This document shows positions 32,001 to 41,543 of a stretch of DNA of 64,000 nt, one piece after another. Source of the stretch: Cladophialophora immunda (Eukaryota > Ascomycota > Eurotiomycetes > Chaetothyriales > Herpotrichiellaceae); contig NW_015622542.1 in NCBI RefSeq assembly GCF_000835495.1, forward strand, positions 2,502,485 through 2,566,484, written 5' to 3'. The position numbers were made by a program, and so were the translations under genes. Numbering within the stretch: the first letter of the stretch is position 1; each line of letters begins with the position of its first letter. Below the pieces are notes generated by a model, which was not told the origin of the DNA, made no database searches, and worked only from the letters and a program-made list of their open reading frames with translations.

Positions 32001-32739
32001 TGCTGAGAGACTTCCGTTTAGGATCTTCACTGCCAGACCTAGGCTTTGGTGGTTGGCTAGGATTGCTGGAAGCTACACCGCGCTGCTGTTCCAGGCCCTT
32101 CATCTTTGCCGCTTGAGCTTCTCTGCGTACTTGCCAAACATTGACAGTCGGAATGGGGGCAGCCTTGTATTGTGTCTCCGCACTCACTGAAGGCACTGAG
32201 ACCTTTTCCCAGTCATCTTCGCCATCCTTAGATTTCTTCTCAACGACGGATTGAGTAGACTTGTCACTCGAGGTAGAGCCAGGTAGCTCTTCAGAAGACG
32301 GTGATCTTCCATTTGGAAGTTGTGGTACGGCGTCGCCTTTCTGTTGATCCTGGGCTGGTGCGAGATCGGGGGTTCCGACATGTGAGCCTGATGAGGTCTC
32401 GGCGCCATTGTGTGTCGCAACATGCTGAATTTGCGTGGCGCCTTCTTTGTCCGCATCCTCATGAGATGACTTTGCCGCAGCACCCTCTGCCGGTGTTGGA
32501 GACTTAGACGCGGCGCCCTCCCCGTTCGGTTTGTCGTCAGGTTCGGATCTTGGCCGGGGAGACTTGAGCGCGGAATTCGCACTAGTCGTTTCACTCACGG
32601 TCCGATCTTTAACACCCTTGTCAGATGCCGCGGGGCTTTCATTCCTCGAGGCGGACTGTGTTGAAGCTGATGATGTGAGGCCCTTTGCGGCCTGTGCATA
32701 TGAAAAAACTGGCGCTCCTGCGCCCGAGGAGGACGACAT
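29076..32739 (-). CDS. La-motif RNA-binding protein (LARP1/Sro9 type)
   Basis: Three exons on the minus strand: 32739-30590, 30530-29670 and 29619-29076, giving 1184 residues. The first 700 residues are low-complexity, rich in Ser/Pro/Glu and RG/RGR repeats (GGRGVGRGRDAGGRGGG; DRGSGRNRDWSRDKPD), typical of RNA-granule and polysome proteins. The first intron interrupts the La motif exactly. Splicing gives MTQIEYYFSIDNLCKDLFLR, and the motif runs to about residue 790 (YVPLSVIANFKRIKTLTEDN and LRYVCQQVKSVEF). The last exon encodes a conserved acidic helical tail (MYQEFKTTAVSDLHEGN; FGKLLSAPVPISERLASDM) seen in fungal homologues. La-related proteins of this group bind mRNA 5' or 3' ends and modulate translation, in animals downstream of TORC1. 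It is divergent from NPR3, with 1.65 kb between start codons. The domain is certain; the exact orthology is less so. Confidence 0.9.
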
Positions 32740-34394
32740 TCTCACAGACAAAGCTGATCAAACCCACACTACACCTCCTGTTCCACTACCACAGTACAAA
32801 ACCCCTCACCAGCAACAAGCTGGCCAAAGAATAGAACGTCCAGTATTAGCTTGGTGCCAGTTGTGGTAGTGATATTTTCCTTCTGCACAAGTCTGTCCTT
32901 TCCTTCAGCTGGTCCTAGTCCGCACAATGACCAGTGATGGATAGGTGAGGTCAAGGTGGAAATCCAATAGGAATGTTTCCAACCAAGATCGCGACAGCAA
33001 ATTGTAGGAACGCTGAAGAGGATATCTTCTGTCCTCTGAGGGATGACCCTACAGTATGAGCCCTAAGCCCACCTGTCTCGCCGTCACTCTGCCTCTCTTA
33101 GACTCCGCAGCTGACCTGCTGCAGAATGCCACGAGTATATCCTCTGCCGCCTTCTGGCTTGTAAATTCTGCAGTTTCACAACTGCACTGGCCGAGTCCTT
33201 CAGGACGATGTCGCGGCTATTCTGTCGGCCAAGTTATGATGACTTGGGAGAGAAACCGAGGCAAGCCTGGAAACGTCAACTCTAGACGGTGCCGGCAGAA
33301 TGACACAGTGCGTCTCGAACGAAATTCTCTTGTCGACAGGAGGAAATCGTGGAGGATCCGGTTGACGTGAGAGCGAGGGAGCACGGCGTCAGAGGTTCAA
33401 ATGTCGACCGCGGCGGTTGCAGGTCGTCTGGGGGATGAGCTGATGCGGCCAAAAAACTTTTGAGTGGGAGTCAAAGCGGAGTCGGTGTTCCCTGATTTTC
33501 CAGCGCCTGGAGCGCGAGGGGAGGCGAGAACGCTGAACAAGAACAAAGGAGCGAGGATGAAGGGTTGAAGGGACGACGAGATGGAGAGGAGATGGAGGGA
33601 GAAATGTGTGTGTGTGGGTATTGAAGAGAAGTCTTTTTCGTGGAGAGTCAAGCTAAGGTGTGAGTGAACTGAATTTCGATTTTCCTAGCGCGGCATTTTG
33701 CGAGTCGGGCCAGTGACGGGGCTTGAAAGAGGTGCTTCCGACCGACTCATGAGACTCTCAATCTTCACTGTGAAAAGCAGCACAGAGGAGGCTAGGTATT
33801 GGAATCACCGCAAACAACCGAGCAGAAGTGAGGGGCTCGTTGCTGGTGCTGTTGCTTGCTGGCATTTCGTCCCCCGATTATTCTCACTGCCACCACTGCT
33901 AGTTCACTTCAGTCCCGCTCTCTGCCAATAGCTGTTGCGCCTCAAGACTGACGGCTTGCTGCGTTTGCCTGCGGTTCCTCCTCACACACTGCCCGTTCGA
34001 CCCCAATCCCGACTGCGGCCCATTGGAAGTGTAGGATCAACCCGACTTGGCTTGATATCCTCTCCCCCTCCTCCCCTGCCACGACCGCTAGCACAGTCAC
34101 CAATACGACCTCCCACACCTGAAGTACTGTGTGAGCGTGGTCAGCGTCAACGGAGTCATGAGCTGGTCATGGGCATAACGGCTGGATCGCTTGTTCACAA
34201 TAAGGCACACCTACGCTAATTGACACCACACCAAAAGGGGGGTGCCCGCTCTTGGAGTTTGAGGCTCATTGGACGTGTCATGCTGTGACTCTTAACCTCT
34301 GTGCGCCCGTGAGAACGGGTCAGCGGTCCGTAAACGCGTGGTTTCGACGTGCCTAATGGTGACAAGGTATCCATCTTAAAGAAAGAGAGTATCT
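32740..34394. promoter_or_regulatory. Divergent promoter region between the La-motif gene and NPR3
   Basis: 1.65 kb with no supported coding frame. Purine- and pyrimidine-rich runs at 33480-33650 suggest a long leader of the La-motif transcript. Confidence 0.5.
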
Positions 34395-36644
34395 ATGTCT
34401 ACGTCCGCAACATCGCTCAACCCTTCACTGCTTGCAATTCTCCTCGTCGTCCAAGGCCGAACCGGCTCGGGCGCTGAAATTGTCTTCCACTACCCTCCAG
34501 ACCCTCTGTCAGCGGAGCGACCTTCCTATGCTTCGGAATCCACAGAAGACGACGACGCAGAAAGCTCGAGCAGTGATTCGGAAGAGTCGTCTTCTGAGGA
34601 GGACTTTAACTTGTTCACGAGACGGTTTGGGAACGCGGTGACGGCAACGCAGAACCAAGAAACCCAATCACAGCATTCTGATGACGAGGACAGCAATTAT
34701 CTGAGCAAGAGGGGGACACAGGACAACTCGCAGTGGAAGCCCTCATGGGAGCCCCTGCTTGGCCTCGGAGAAGATGGTCTGGTCAGCTTGCTAGCTCCAG
34801 GACGATCCTGGCACAAACGGAGGTTTGAGCTGGGCATTAACGACCTGACCTTTCTGGGCCGACCAGTCTATGCTCGTGAGGATGGATTCTGGCGAAAACC
34901 GAAGGTGAGAAGGTCAAAGGAAGTCGAAGATGAGGGCCTCTCCTCGGAGGTTACGATCAGTGACAGTGCCCCGGATGATGAGGCCAATGGCGACGCAGCT
35001 GCGCCAACTGACCACAACAGCAAGAAGAATTCCCCTCCAAAGGAACGTGCAAAGAGCCAGTTGACCATGTTTCATGTTGTGTTTGTCATGGATCCTCCAC
35101 CGTTGGAGCATACAGCTCGGCTCAAGGAGATGTACGATCATGTCGTGAAGAAGCTCTCCAAGGTGTTAAAATGGGCTCAGTCACACCATGATTACGTTTG
35201 GGAACAGTCGGAGCTGCTGCAGTCCATCAGGTCGACACATTTTCACCAACGGTCGTCTACAAAGGTGCTCTATACCGAAATGAAACAGCGTTCGGCTTTG
35301 GCTGCTGCCATTGCCAAAGTGTTCGATAACATCTCTGCCTCCAAAATAGCTGCAATCACTCTCAGTCCCAAACTGTCCGTGTCTCTCCAGATTCCTCCTA
35401 TTACGTCGACGTCTTATCTTCCTTCCCTGTCTGAACCACCACTGCAACCAGGATTATGGCTCACTACGGCCACGGATCCCATATCTACCGCTTCAGATCT
35501 GGACGCAACTTCCTCTACAGGTCCATTGCAGCTATCCAAGAACTTCACACTCCTGCTCAAAGCCAGCCCCCAGAAGATTCTCAAAGATATCCAAGCTGCG
35601 GGAGGGTCATTAGCAATGCCATTGACCAACTTCATCGGATATTTGAAGCCGACCAAATCCTTCTACAAGATATCGCTTGCTTCCCACATTGCCTTGGGTG
35701 ACATCCAACATCTGGCTCGTCATCTTGTGTATTGGCGCAGGGCGATAGCAATTCCACCTCTGCATCAGCGCGATACATACATCGTCTCTCCAAACGCCAA
35801 TATGAGCAGGCTGGTGTCGGCTTGCAAGACATACGAGGCGACATTTCCTATGATGCCGTCTCTGCCAAAAATGTTGAACGCTTTGGGCGGAACTCCTGCA
35901 CCGTATGGTACTCTCATCCCCAGCAGAGACCATAAGGAAGAGTACTACCGAGTGCTTGCCTGGCTCATGCGCGACGGCTGGGTCACACAGCTGCGTACAT
36001 TTGCGTTTGTTCGAGTGGATCCGGAAGTGAAGAAAGCAGTCCGGGAAAAGGAGCGCGAAGAGTCCAAAGGCTCCAAAACTCCCATTGTCGAGCGAGAAGC
36101 AAGCGACCGCGACCGCGATGCGGCGAGGAGTTTTGGGAGCGGCACGCCAAACACCCCCGCAAGCGGAGCACTTTCGTCTTTCAAACAGCGTCCCAGCATG
36201 ACAAGTCGGCCATCCAGCGACGGGCGACAATCCATATCCACCGACCGCACCAGCGTGCGCGGTAGCGGGCACCAATTCAAGCACAATCCAAAAGCCGCCA
36301 GTCTGATCATCTCCCCTCAGCGCGCCTCGCCCGAAGAGTCTCGATGGCTCGATTACATTGCATCCACCATCAGCTCTTCCCGCAGCCCGTCCCGGGCAGA
36401 CTTGTCCCCCTCGCTGGCTTCATCGTATTCCGAGGCCGAAACCGCAGAGCTGCGTCACTACTGGCCCGTGTTTGTGAAATATTTCAGCGGGTCGGAACCT
36501 CTCGAGAGGATCCCCGTCAGGGAAGGGCTGAAGAGGAAGGTCGTATGGGACATGCTGGAGAAGGTGGGTTTGGATTTCGAGGGCAGTGTGGAGGACGAGA
36601 AGGGGGAGAATAAGAGGGTGCTAGTTACCATTCGACATTGGTAG
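34395..36644 (+). CDS. NPR3: Nitrogen permease regulator 3 (GATOR1/SEACIT subunit)
   Basis: Single exon, 749 residues from an ATG in the context CTATGTCT. The N-terminus has the Npr3 longin-like start (SLLAILLVVQGRTGSGAEIVFHYPP), an acidic Ser-rich loop, and a conserved FLGRPVYAREDGFW strand. Next come MFHVVFVMDPP and the helix DHVVKKLSKVLKWAQ. The C-terminal half contains LPKMLNALGGTPAPYGTLIPSRDHKEEYYRVLAWLMRDGWVTQLRTFAFVRV, a winged-helix pattern typical of the family. Conserved motifs around FVKYFSG and the closing VLVTIRHW complete it. With Npr2 and Iml1 it forms the GAP complex that inactivates TORC1 when amino acids or nitrogen are scarce, at the vacuole. Length is normal for filamentous fungi. 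The Ser/Arg-rich linker around residues 560-650 is poorly conserved. Confidence 0.95.
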   Translation: MSTSATSLNPSLLAILLVVQGRTGSGAEIVFHYPPDPLSAERPSYASESTEDDDAESSSSDSEESSSEEDFNLFTRRFGNAVTATQNQETQSQHSDDEDSNYLSKRGTQDNSQWKPSWEPLLGLGEDGLVSLLAPGRSWHKRRFELGINDLTFLGRPVYAREDGFWRKPKVRRSKEVEDEGLSSEVTISDSAPDDEANGDAAAPTDHNSKKNSPPKERAKSQLTMFHVVFVMDPPPLEHTARLKEMYDHVVKKLSKVLKWAQSHHDYVWEQSELLQSIRSTHFHQRSSTKVLYTEMKQRSALAAAIAKVFDNISASKIAAITLSPKLSVSLQIPPITSTSYLPSLSEPPLQPGLWLTTATDPISTASDLDATSSTGPLQLSKNFTLLLKASPQKILKDIQAAGGSLAMPLTNFIGYLKPTKSFYKISLASHIALGDIQHLARHLVYWRRAIAIPPLHQRDTYIVSPNANMSRLVSACKTYEATFPMMPSLPKMLNALGGTPAPYGTLIPSRDHKEEYYRVLAWLMRDGWVTQLRTFAFVRVDPEVKKAVREKEREESKGSKTPIVEREASDRDRDAARSFGSGTPNTPASGALSSFKQRPSMTSRPSSDGRQSISTDRTSVRGSGHQFKHNPKAASLIISPQRASPEESRWLDYIASTISSSRSPSRADLSPSLASSYSEAETAELRHYWPVFVKYFSGSEPLERIPVREGLKRKVVWDMLEKVGLDFEGSVEDEKGENKRVLVTIRHW

Positions 36645-37153
36645 GGTCGTTTTCGACCGGGGTCACTTTCGTTGTGACAATGGAATGAGGAGCGGGAAAC
36701 GGGCAGAGGACCACATGCTCGTATTCAAGCGAGACAGAAATGTCCCTGTGAGGGAGTGGGATCGTGTAATTGCAGGGGATGGAGGAGGTTGACCTCGCCT
36801 GCCGAAAGTTCCATCCTTCTGTCGACGTTGATATCTATCTTCGCATGGTGTAATAAGTCTAGATCTAGCTCTAGCTCTAATTCTATGTCGGGTATCTGTC
36901 TAGCATCTATGCCCCATCCCCGTCGAAACACCACTGCATTTACCGCTCTCGAGAGACAAAAAACAGCCTTGTTGAAGGGAAAGCATTCGCAGAAGAGGCT
37001 AAACGCCAGAGAGAGGGGAAAAAACCATCGCGGCCGGGAAAACCACAGCATTTTGTACGCGACAACAGAGTCCTAAAAGCACAAAAGGACGAGAAATTCC
37101 ACGCCTCTCAAAACTCCCCAGCAAACACTGCGGATTTTCTCGTATGGGGGATG
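36645..37153. other. Intergenic between convergent genes
   Basis: 3' flanks of NPR3 and the peroxidase gene; contains a degenerate AGCTCT run near 36855-36880. No gene seen. Confidence 0.5.
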
Positions 37154-38233
37154 TTACAGCTTGGACGTCCTCGCCGACCCATTGGTCCTACTAGTTGACA
37201 CCTGCGCCGGTGCCGGTGCTGCTGCTGCAGCAGCAGCAGTGGGGGCATCGCTCTTCTTCGGGGCGCTGCGGTAGCCGGCCTGGCGGTTCTCGCGGTTGAG
37301 CACGGCGCCGGAGACGGGGTCGCGGCGGAGGCCCAGCTCGAGCAGCTTGGCGAAGACGGCGGCGAAGTCGGCGAAGAAGAGGTCCTTGTCGTCGGCGTAG
37401 CGGTCGACCCAGACGCGGAAGCGCGTGTCCTCGAGCAGGGCCATGTCCGAGGGGAGCATCATCAGCCCTTCTTCTTCCTCTTCCACCTCCTCTGCGGCGT
37501 GGTCATCGCCGTCGTGATCCTCCTCCTCCTCCACGTAGACGTACTGCACCAGGCCGTTCCGCAGGGTCTTCCTCTTCCAGTCGTGCATGCGCAGCAGCTT
37601 GAAGTACGTGTTGCTGAAGCGCGTGGGGTTGTTGACCCATTTGCCCTCGAAGCCCGAGCGGTCGGCGTGGCAGCGGCCCAGGGTGTGTGCGCCGCTGAGG
37701 CAGACGATCTCGCGGTCGGTGAAGCCCATGCGGTAGAAGACGGCGCGCAGGTGGTCGGCGCCCTGGGCCCCGTCCGGCAGGCGGCCGCGCGGCGGCACCT
37801 GGGCGTCGTCGGCGAAGTCGGTGCGGCCGCCCATCCAGGCGATCTCGGGCCCGCCCATCGCGCGGATGGCCACCGCGCCGGCCAGCGTCCACAGGTCCGC
37901 GTACGTGATCCAGGGGAACTGCCGCTTCACGGGCTCCAGAAAGGCCCGCGCGTGCTGCAGCCCCGCGTTGGCCGGGTCGCCGCCCTCCTTCTCGTAGCGC
38001 ATGCCCGCGCCGTTGGAGCCCCCCGTGTCGGTCTGCGCGCAGTATGTCCCCGCGCTGTGCCACGCGAGGCGCACCAGGACGGGGCCGGCGCTGCCGTCGT
38101 CATAGCCCGGTTGGTCAAGGAGGGAGACGATGGCTTGTTTGACTTGGGCGAGTTGGTTGGCCGAGGGGGATGGGGGGTGAGGCTCCTGATGGGTGTCAGG
38201 TCTCCCGGACGATGGCGCAGGGGTTGTTGACAT
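37154..38233 (-). CDS. Class I haem peroxidase, cytochrome c peroxidase-like (non-mitochondrial type)
   Basis: Single exon, 359 residues. The distal site is complete: Arg55, Trp58 and His59 in [10 protein letters not shown]. The proximal His183 lies in [11 protein letters not shown], and Trp199 ([15 protein letters not shown]) corresponds to the radical-bearing Trp of cytochrome c peroxidases. The family end [14 protein letters not shown]...[24 protein letters not shown] is intact. It should reduce H2O2, with cytochrome c or a small reductant as donor. There is no mitochondrial presequence, so this corresponds to the second, cytosolic-type fungal peroxidase. Oddities are an acidic insertion of about 20 residues (Glu/Asp/His) between the proximal region and the MMLP motif, and an Ala/Pro-rich tail of 40 residues beyond the usual end. 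The gene is very GC-rich and creates a long spurious frame on the opposite strand. Confidence 0.93.
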   Translation of the reverse strand: MSTTPAPSSGRPDTHQEPHPPSPSANQLAQVKQAIVSLLDQPGYDDGSAGPVLVRLAWHSAGTYCAQTDTGGSNGAGMRYEKEGGDPANAGLQHARAFLEPVKRQFPWITYADLWTLAGAVAIRAMGGPEIAWMGGRTDFADDAQVPPRGRLPDGAQGADHLRAVFYRMGFTDREIVCLSGAHTLGRCHADRSGFEGKWVNNPTRFSNTYFKLLRMHDWKRKTLRNGLVQYVYVEEEEDHDGDDHAAEEVEEEEEGLMMLPSDMALLEDTRFRVWVDRYADDKDLFFADFAAVFAKLLELGLRRDPVSGAVLNRENRQAGYRSAPKKSDAPTAAAAAAAPAPAQVSTSRTNGSARTSKL

Positions 38234-39145
38234 ATTGATTTTTCGCAGATCAACTGGATTAGATGTATCGGATCAAGCAGCTAGTGTCAGCTGCTCTCAA
38301 GGAGAGTGTGGCGGGAGAAGAAAACTGGAGGAAAGCTGAAGAAACCTCTTAAGCAGTAACGATGCTTTCGCCTTGACAGTGGAAGTCCGAGAGAATGAAA
38401 TACAACCACAACGAGAAAGGGCAATAAAAGGACACAACAGCTGGTGGCGAGGAATGAAACGGGATTTGAAGGAAACGAGCAGAAAGGGAGGACTGAGCAA
38501 AAGGATACGGACCACTGCAAGCACCAACATCTGCCTCGGTATCCCACCTTCTGTCATGCTTCCATGAATGATGATATCTGACACGAGGAAGGCCCCTAGT
38601 AGTCAGTGGGTCTGAACAATAGGCGCCTCGACAAGAGCACATGGCAGAAGAGCAGAAAAAAAGAGAGATTGAGATAGGTTGCTACTGGCAGGCGGAAGGC
38701 TGAGAAGCCGATAAGGAAAAAAGTGGGCAAGGCTGCCGCTTGCGTGATATGGCCAATCGTGGTAATAATAGCGCTCGCTCCGTAGCAATAACCGTCGCCG
38801 GCCATCGGAGGTCGGCAAAATCTCGCATCGCTGATCGTGGATCAAAGCATCATGATTAGCCTGAAGAAAATGGGGCCAAGGGCCATGCTGTGTCATGCGT
38901 GCCCATTGCCCAAGAATTCGGCAGCCGAGGTCCCCCGTCGATCCAAAATCTCTCTGCTAAATGCCTGGTGGCGCACCGTGCTCAGCCCAGTGAGCCATAT
39001 GGCTCTGACGTATCGATCGAACAAGTATACCGTCGCCCATCCCAGTGGTGGTTGATAATGTTGATGCTGCTGCTGAAAAGCCCAACGCCGATGCGCCTGT
39101 TGCATTGCCCGCCCGAAAGAAGCATCCATACTCCCGCAAACTTCA
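38234..39145. other. Intergenic
   Basis: Promoter of the peroxidase gene and 3' flank of the next gene. Only short motif-free frames. Confidence 0.5.
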
Positions 39146-40726
39146 TCAAGATGCTCGAGCCATGTTTGCGACTTGGTCCTCCGGAATATCTTCCCGGTCC
39201 AGAATATCTGGATTGTGTTTGAACTCCTCGCTGTCCAGCACAGGACTGATATTTCTCACGTCCCTCTCCACGACCGTCACGCCTTTTGGCAGTTTCTTCA
39301 AGTTTGAGGCATCCACAGTCATACACCGCGTAAGATATCGCAGCATTGCCGTAACAGCTCTGATCCTCTCTTCCTGGGAGCCGCTCGGAGTGTTTCCCAG
39401 CGCCTTTGTCAGCATCGCAGGAATATATGTTGGTTGCACGGCGGGTGCTTCAACTGACCCGTCCACATTTAGGCCCTGTACCAACCTCTCTCGCACTTCA
39501 TCTGAGATACGCTCCGTAAAGGCAAAGTAGAAGACATCCGCATTCTCTGGATCTGATGTGTTGCCCAGACAGAACAGTCGCATCAGGGCACGATCTGCTT
39601 GGTTTTCGATCTTGAATTGTCGCGAATAGCCAGCTTTGTGGAGCAAATCCAGCTTGCGTATCAGGATGATATCGTAGCCATGTCTGACATCCATCTTGGC
39701 CTGAATTATGCCGTGCGCAACGTCATATACGTTGTTGTACGACTGGAAGATCGGCTCAATCATCTTCTTGGCACATGTCCAGTCTTCGTGTCCTGAGGCT
39801 CCCGCAAGGTCCAGGATCTGTTCCATAAATCGCATCTCAAACGCTCGATCTTGACCTCGCATTTCAACAAGTCCTGCGAGCGAAGCCGGTGCGTTCTCGG
39901 CCTGAGCGAGCTGCCCAAAATTGAAGTCTGAACCCAGTCTGATTCCTTGGAGGAGATAACCCTTGTCTTGTTCGCTCAGACGATCCAGTGCGGGGACCAT
40001 TCCGGCGTCGACTGCATGGTAGAGAATCATGTCATGGTTAACTTTGGAGATATCATTCCCGACTAGTGTAGCGTAATCTTTCGCAAGAGTGGGATCTTTG
40101 CCCAGATCGTTGATGACCATCGAGATTATGAGCGCGTAGGTGTCGTCGGCAGATCTGAGGCCCTTTTCGAAGAGACCGCGGAGCCAGTTGAAGGATTCGC
40201 GTTTCAACACAATGGGCGGCGGGCTCTGTGTGCCTACAAAAGTCGCGTAGTCATCATGGTGAAGCCAACGGAGAGCCAACACACCAACAAGCGTGCGATT
40301 GATCTCGGCATAATCTTGCCCGTATAATGATTCGGAAATCGAAGGTCCTTCCGGACGAGGTGCCTTCGGGTTGCAGAGAAACGTGGCCCTCTTAAGCCGT
40401 TCGAGTTCCCACGGGAACTCAGATTTTATCAGTTGGAGGAGCTTCATGTCCGGCATCTGCCAGAATGTGCCATCTTTGATGGTTTGTTCCAGGAATCCAT
40501 CCCTTCCTGGCAATTCAGTTTGCATTTCGTCCTGTCGATCAGGATGGGTGCTAGATTTTTCTTGGCGGTGTGTTAGAGGTGCGTCTCGAATAGGGGAATC
40601 AGTCTTCAACTGCGAGGCTGAAGCCGGTCTTCGGTCAGATGGTCGGAACATACGAGTACATGCTGTGAGAATCCGGGTGAGTAGAGTGCGGTGTTCCTGG
40701 CTGCCGTCCTCGGCGCCGTCATCCAT
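39146..40726 (-). CDS. Conserved fungal protein of unknown function (possibly DUF6829 family)
   Basis: Single exon, 526 residues from the ATG at 40726 (the in-frame GTG six bases upstream is not needed). After a polar N-terminal 75 residues, the rest is mainly helical and well behaved. Notable segments are GFLEQTIKDGTFWQMPDMKLLQLI and YAEINRTLVGVLALRWLHHDDYATFVG. A central DTYALIISMVINDLGKDPTLAKDY is followed by NHDMILYHAVDAGMVPALDRL. The NDLGK and NHD patches recall helical HD-type folds, but the His-Asp pair of true HD phosphohydrolases is replaced by Asn-Asp, so I would not claim phosphohydrolase activity. I have seen this architecture in ascomycete proteins of unknown function; the DUF number is from memory and tentative. 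No signal peptide or membrane segment. Confidence 0.72.
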   Translation of the reverse strand: MDDGAEDGSQEHRTLLTRILTACTRMFRPSDRRPASASQLKTDSPIRDAPLTHRQEKSSTHPDRQDEMQTELPGRDGFLEQTIKDGTFWQMPDMKLLQLIKSEFPWELERLKRATFLCNPKAPRPEGPSISESLYGQDYAEINRTLVGVLALRWLHHDDYATFVGTQSPPPIVLKRESFNWLRGLFEKGLRSADDTYALIISMVINDLGKDPTLAKDYATLVGNDISKVNHDMILYHAVDAGMVPALDRLSEQDKGYLLQGIRLGSDFNFGQLAQAENAPASLAGLVEMRGQDRAFEMRFMEQILDLAGASGHEDWTCAKKMIEPIFQSYNNVYDVAHGIIQAKMDVRHGYDIILIRKLDLLHKAGYSRQFKIENQADRALMRLFCLGNTSDPENADVFYFAFTERISDEVRERLVQGLNVDGSVEAPAVQPTYIPAMLTKALGNTPSGSQEERIRAVTAMLRYLTRCMTVDASNLKKLPKGVTVVERDVRNISPVLDSEEFKHNPDILDREDIPEDQVANMARAS

Positions 40727-41543
40727 TGTCACACTTGTGAGTTCGTCCTTTCGCGAGGGAGGTCACAAAGAGACAGCCTCTCATGGCGGACTCAGCGTAT
40801 CCAGGCGGCTTTATCTGCTCACAAGGAACTGTGGACGAGCAGGGAAGGTCTCGTGGAGAAAGAGCTGCCTTGGATTGAGTGGCCTGGCCGGAGAATCAAG
40901 CCGGGGTAGCCCAGGCTCTTTGGTAGATGGACTATCTGAAGCAACAGAGTCCGAAAGTGGTATGGAAGGGACCGTAATGCTCACTTCCTCGTTTGCGCGC
41001 GTCGTGAGAGCGGCTGTGCTGACTTCAGGGATTAAGGGACTATAGCACGGATTGTGGCTGAAACGGCCGCTGGATCTTATCGGCGGCCGGGCCTTTGGAA
41101 TTACCACCCCACAGGTGGCTGATGCGCATGTCAATGCTATCTCGTACAATTGTCGACTAAGGCATTGGGGAGGCAGAAATGGATCGCGAATGGGTTGAGT
41201 CCGGAGGAAGATGGAGGATGAAGGGTGTTGCAGCCTAGATATTAATTGCACAGCCATGAGCTGAACCGACAAGTTGGTTCCAAGTGCCCTGCCACTCACA
41301 GAATGTGATCCCTGATTGGGTAGCCTGGTATCCCGGGCTAATCCTAATGCGGTAAAGGCTATGTCTCGCCGACATACGTCACAAGGCTGAAGCCGCGTTG
41401 ACGGGAGGACTCGAACGATAAAGACAATTGGAGAGACCAGATATGGCGGTTTGTGCTCATAGCCCAAGAGGCTACACCTCTGTTATGTCATAGGACCATC
41501 TTCGTACATAACATCTACGTCGCAGGTCACAGCAGTGGAATGG
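40727..41543. other. Intergenic
   Basis: A 218-codon frame at 40811-41467 (minus) has no motifs and overlaps the probable promoter of the gene above. Not called. Confidence 0.5.

Noticed and set aside
37499..38230. 243-codon plus-strand frame opposite the peroxidase
   Set aside because: Antisense shadow; low-complexity composition and no start context.
40811..41467. 218-codon minus-strand frame between two genes
   Set aside because: No conserved residues, no ATG context, overlaps the expected promoter of the gene at 40726.
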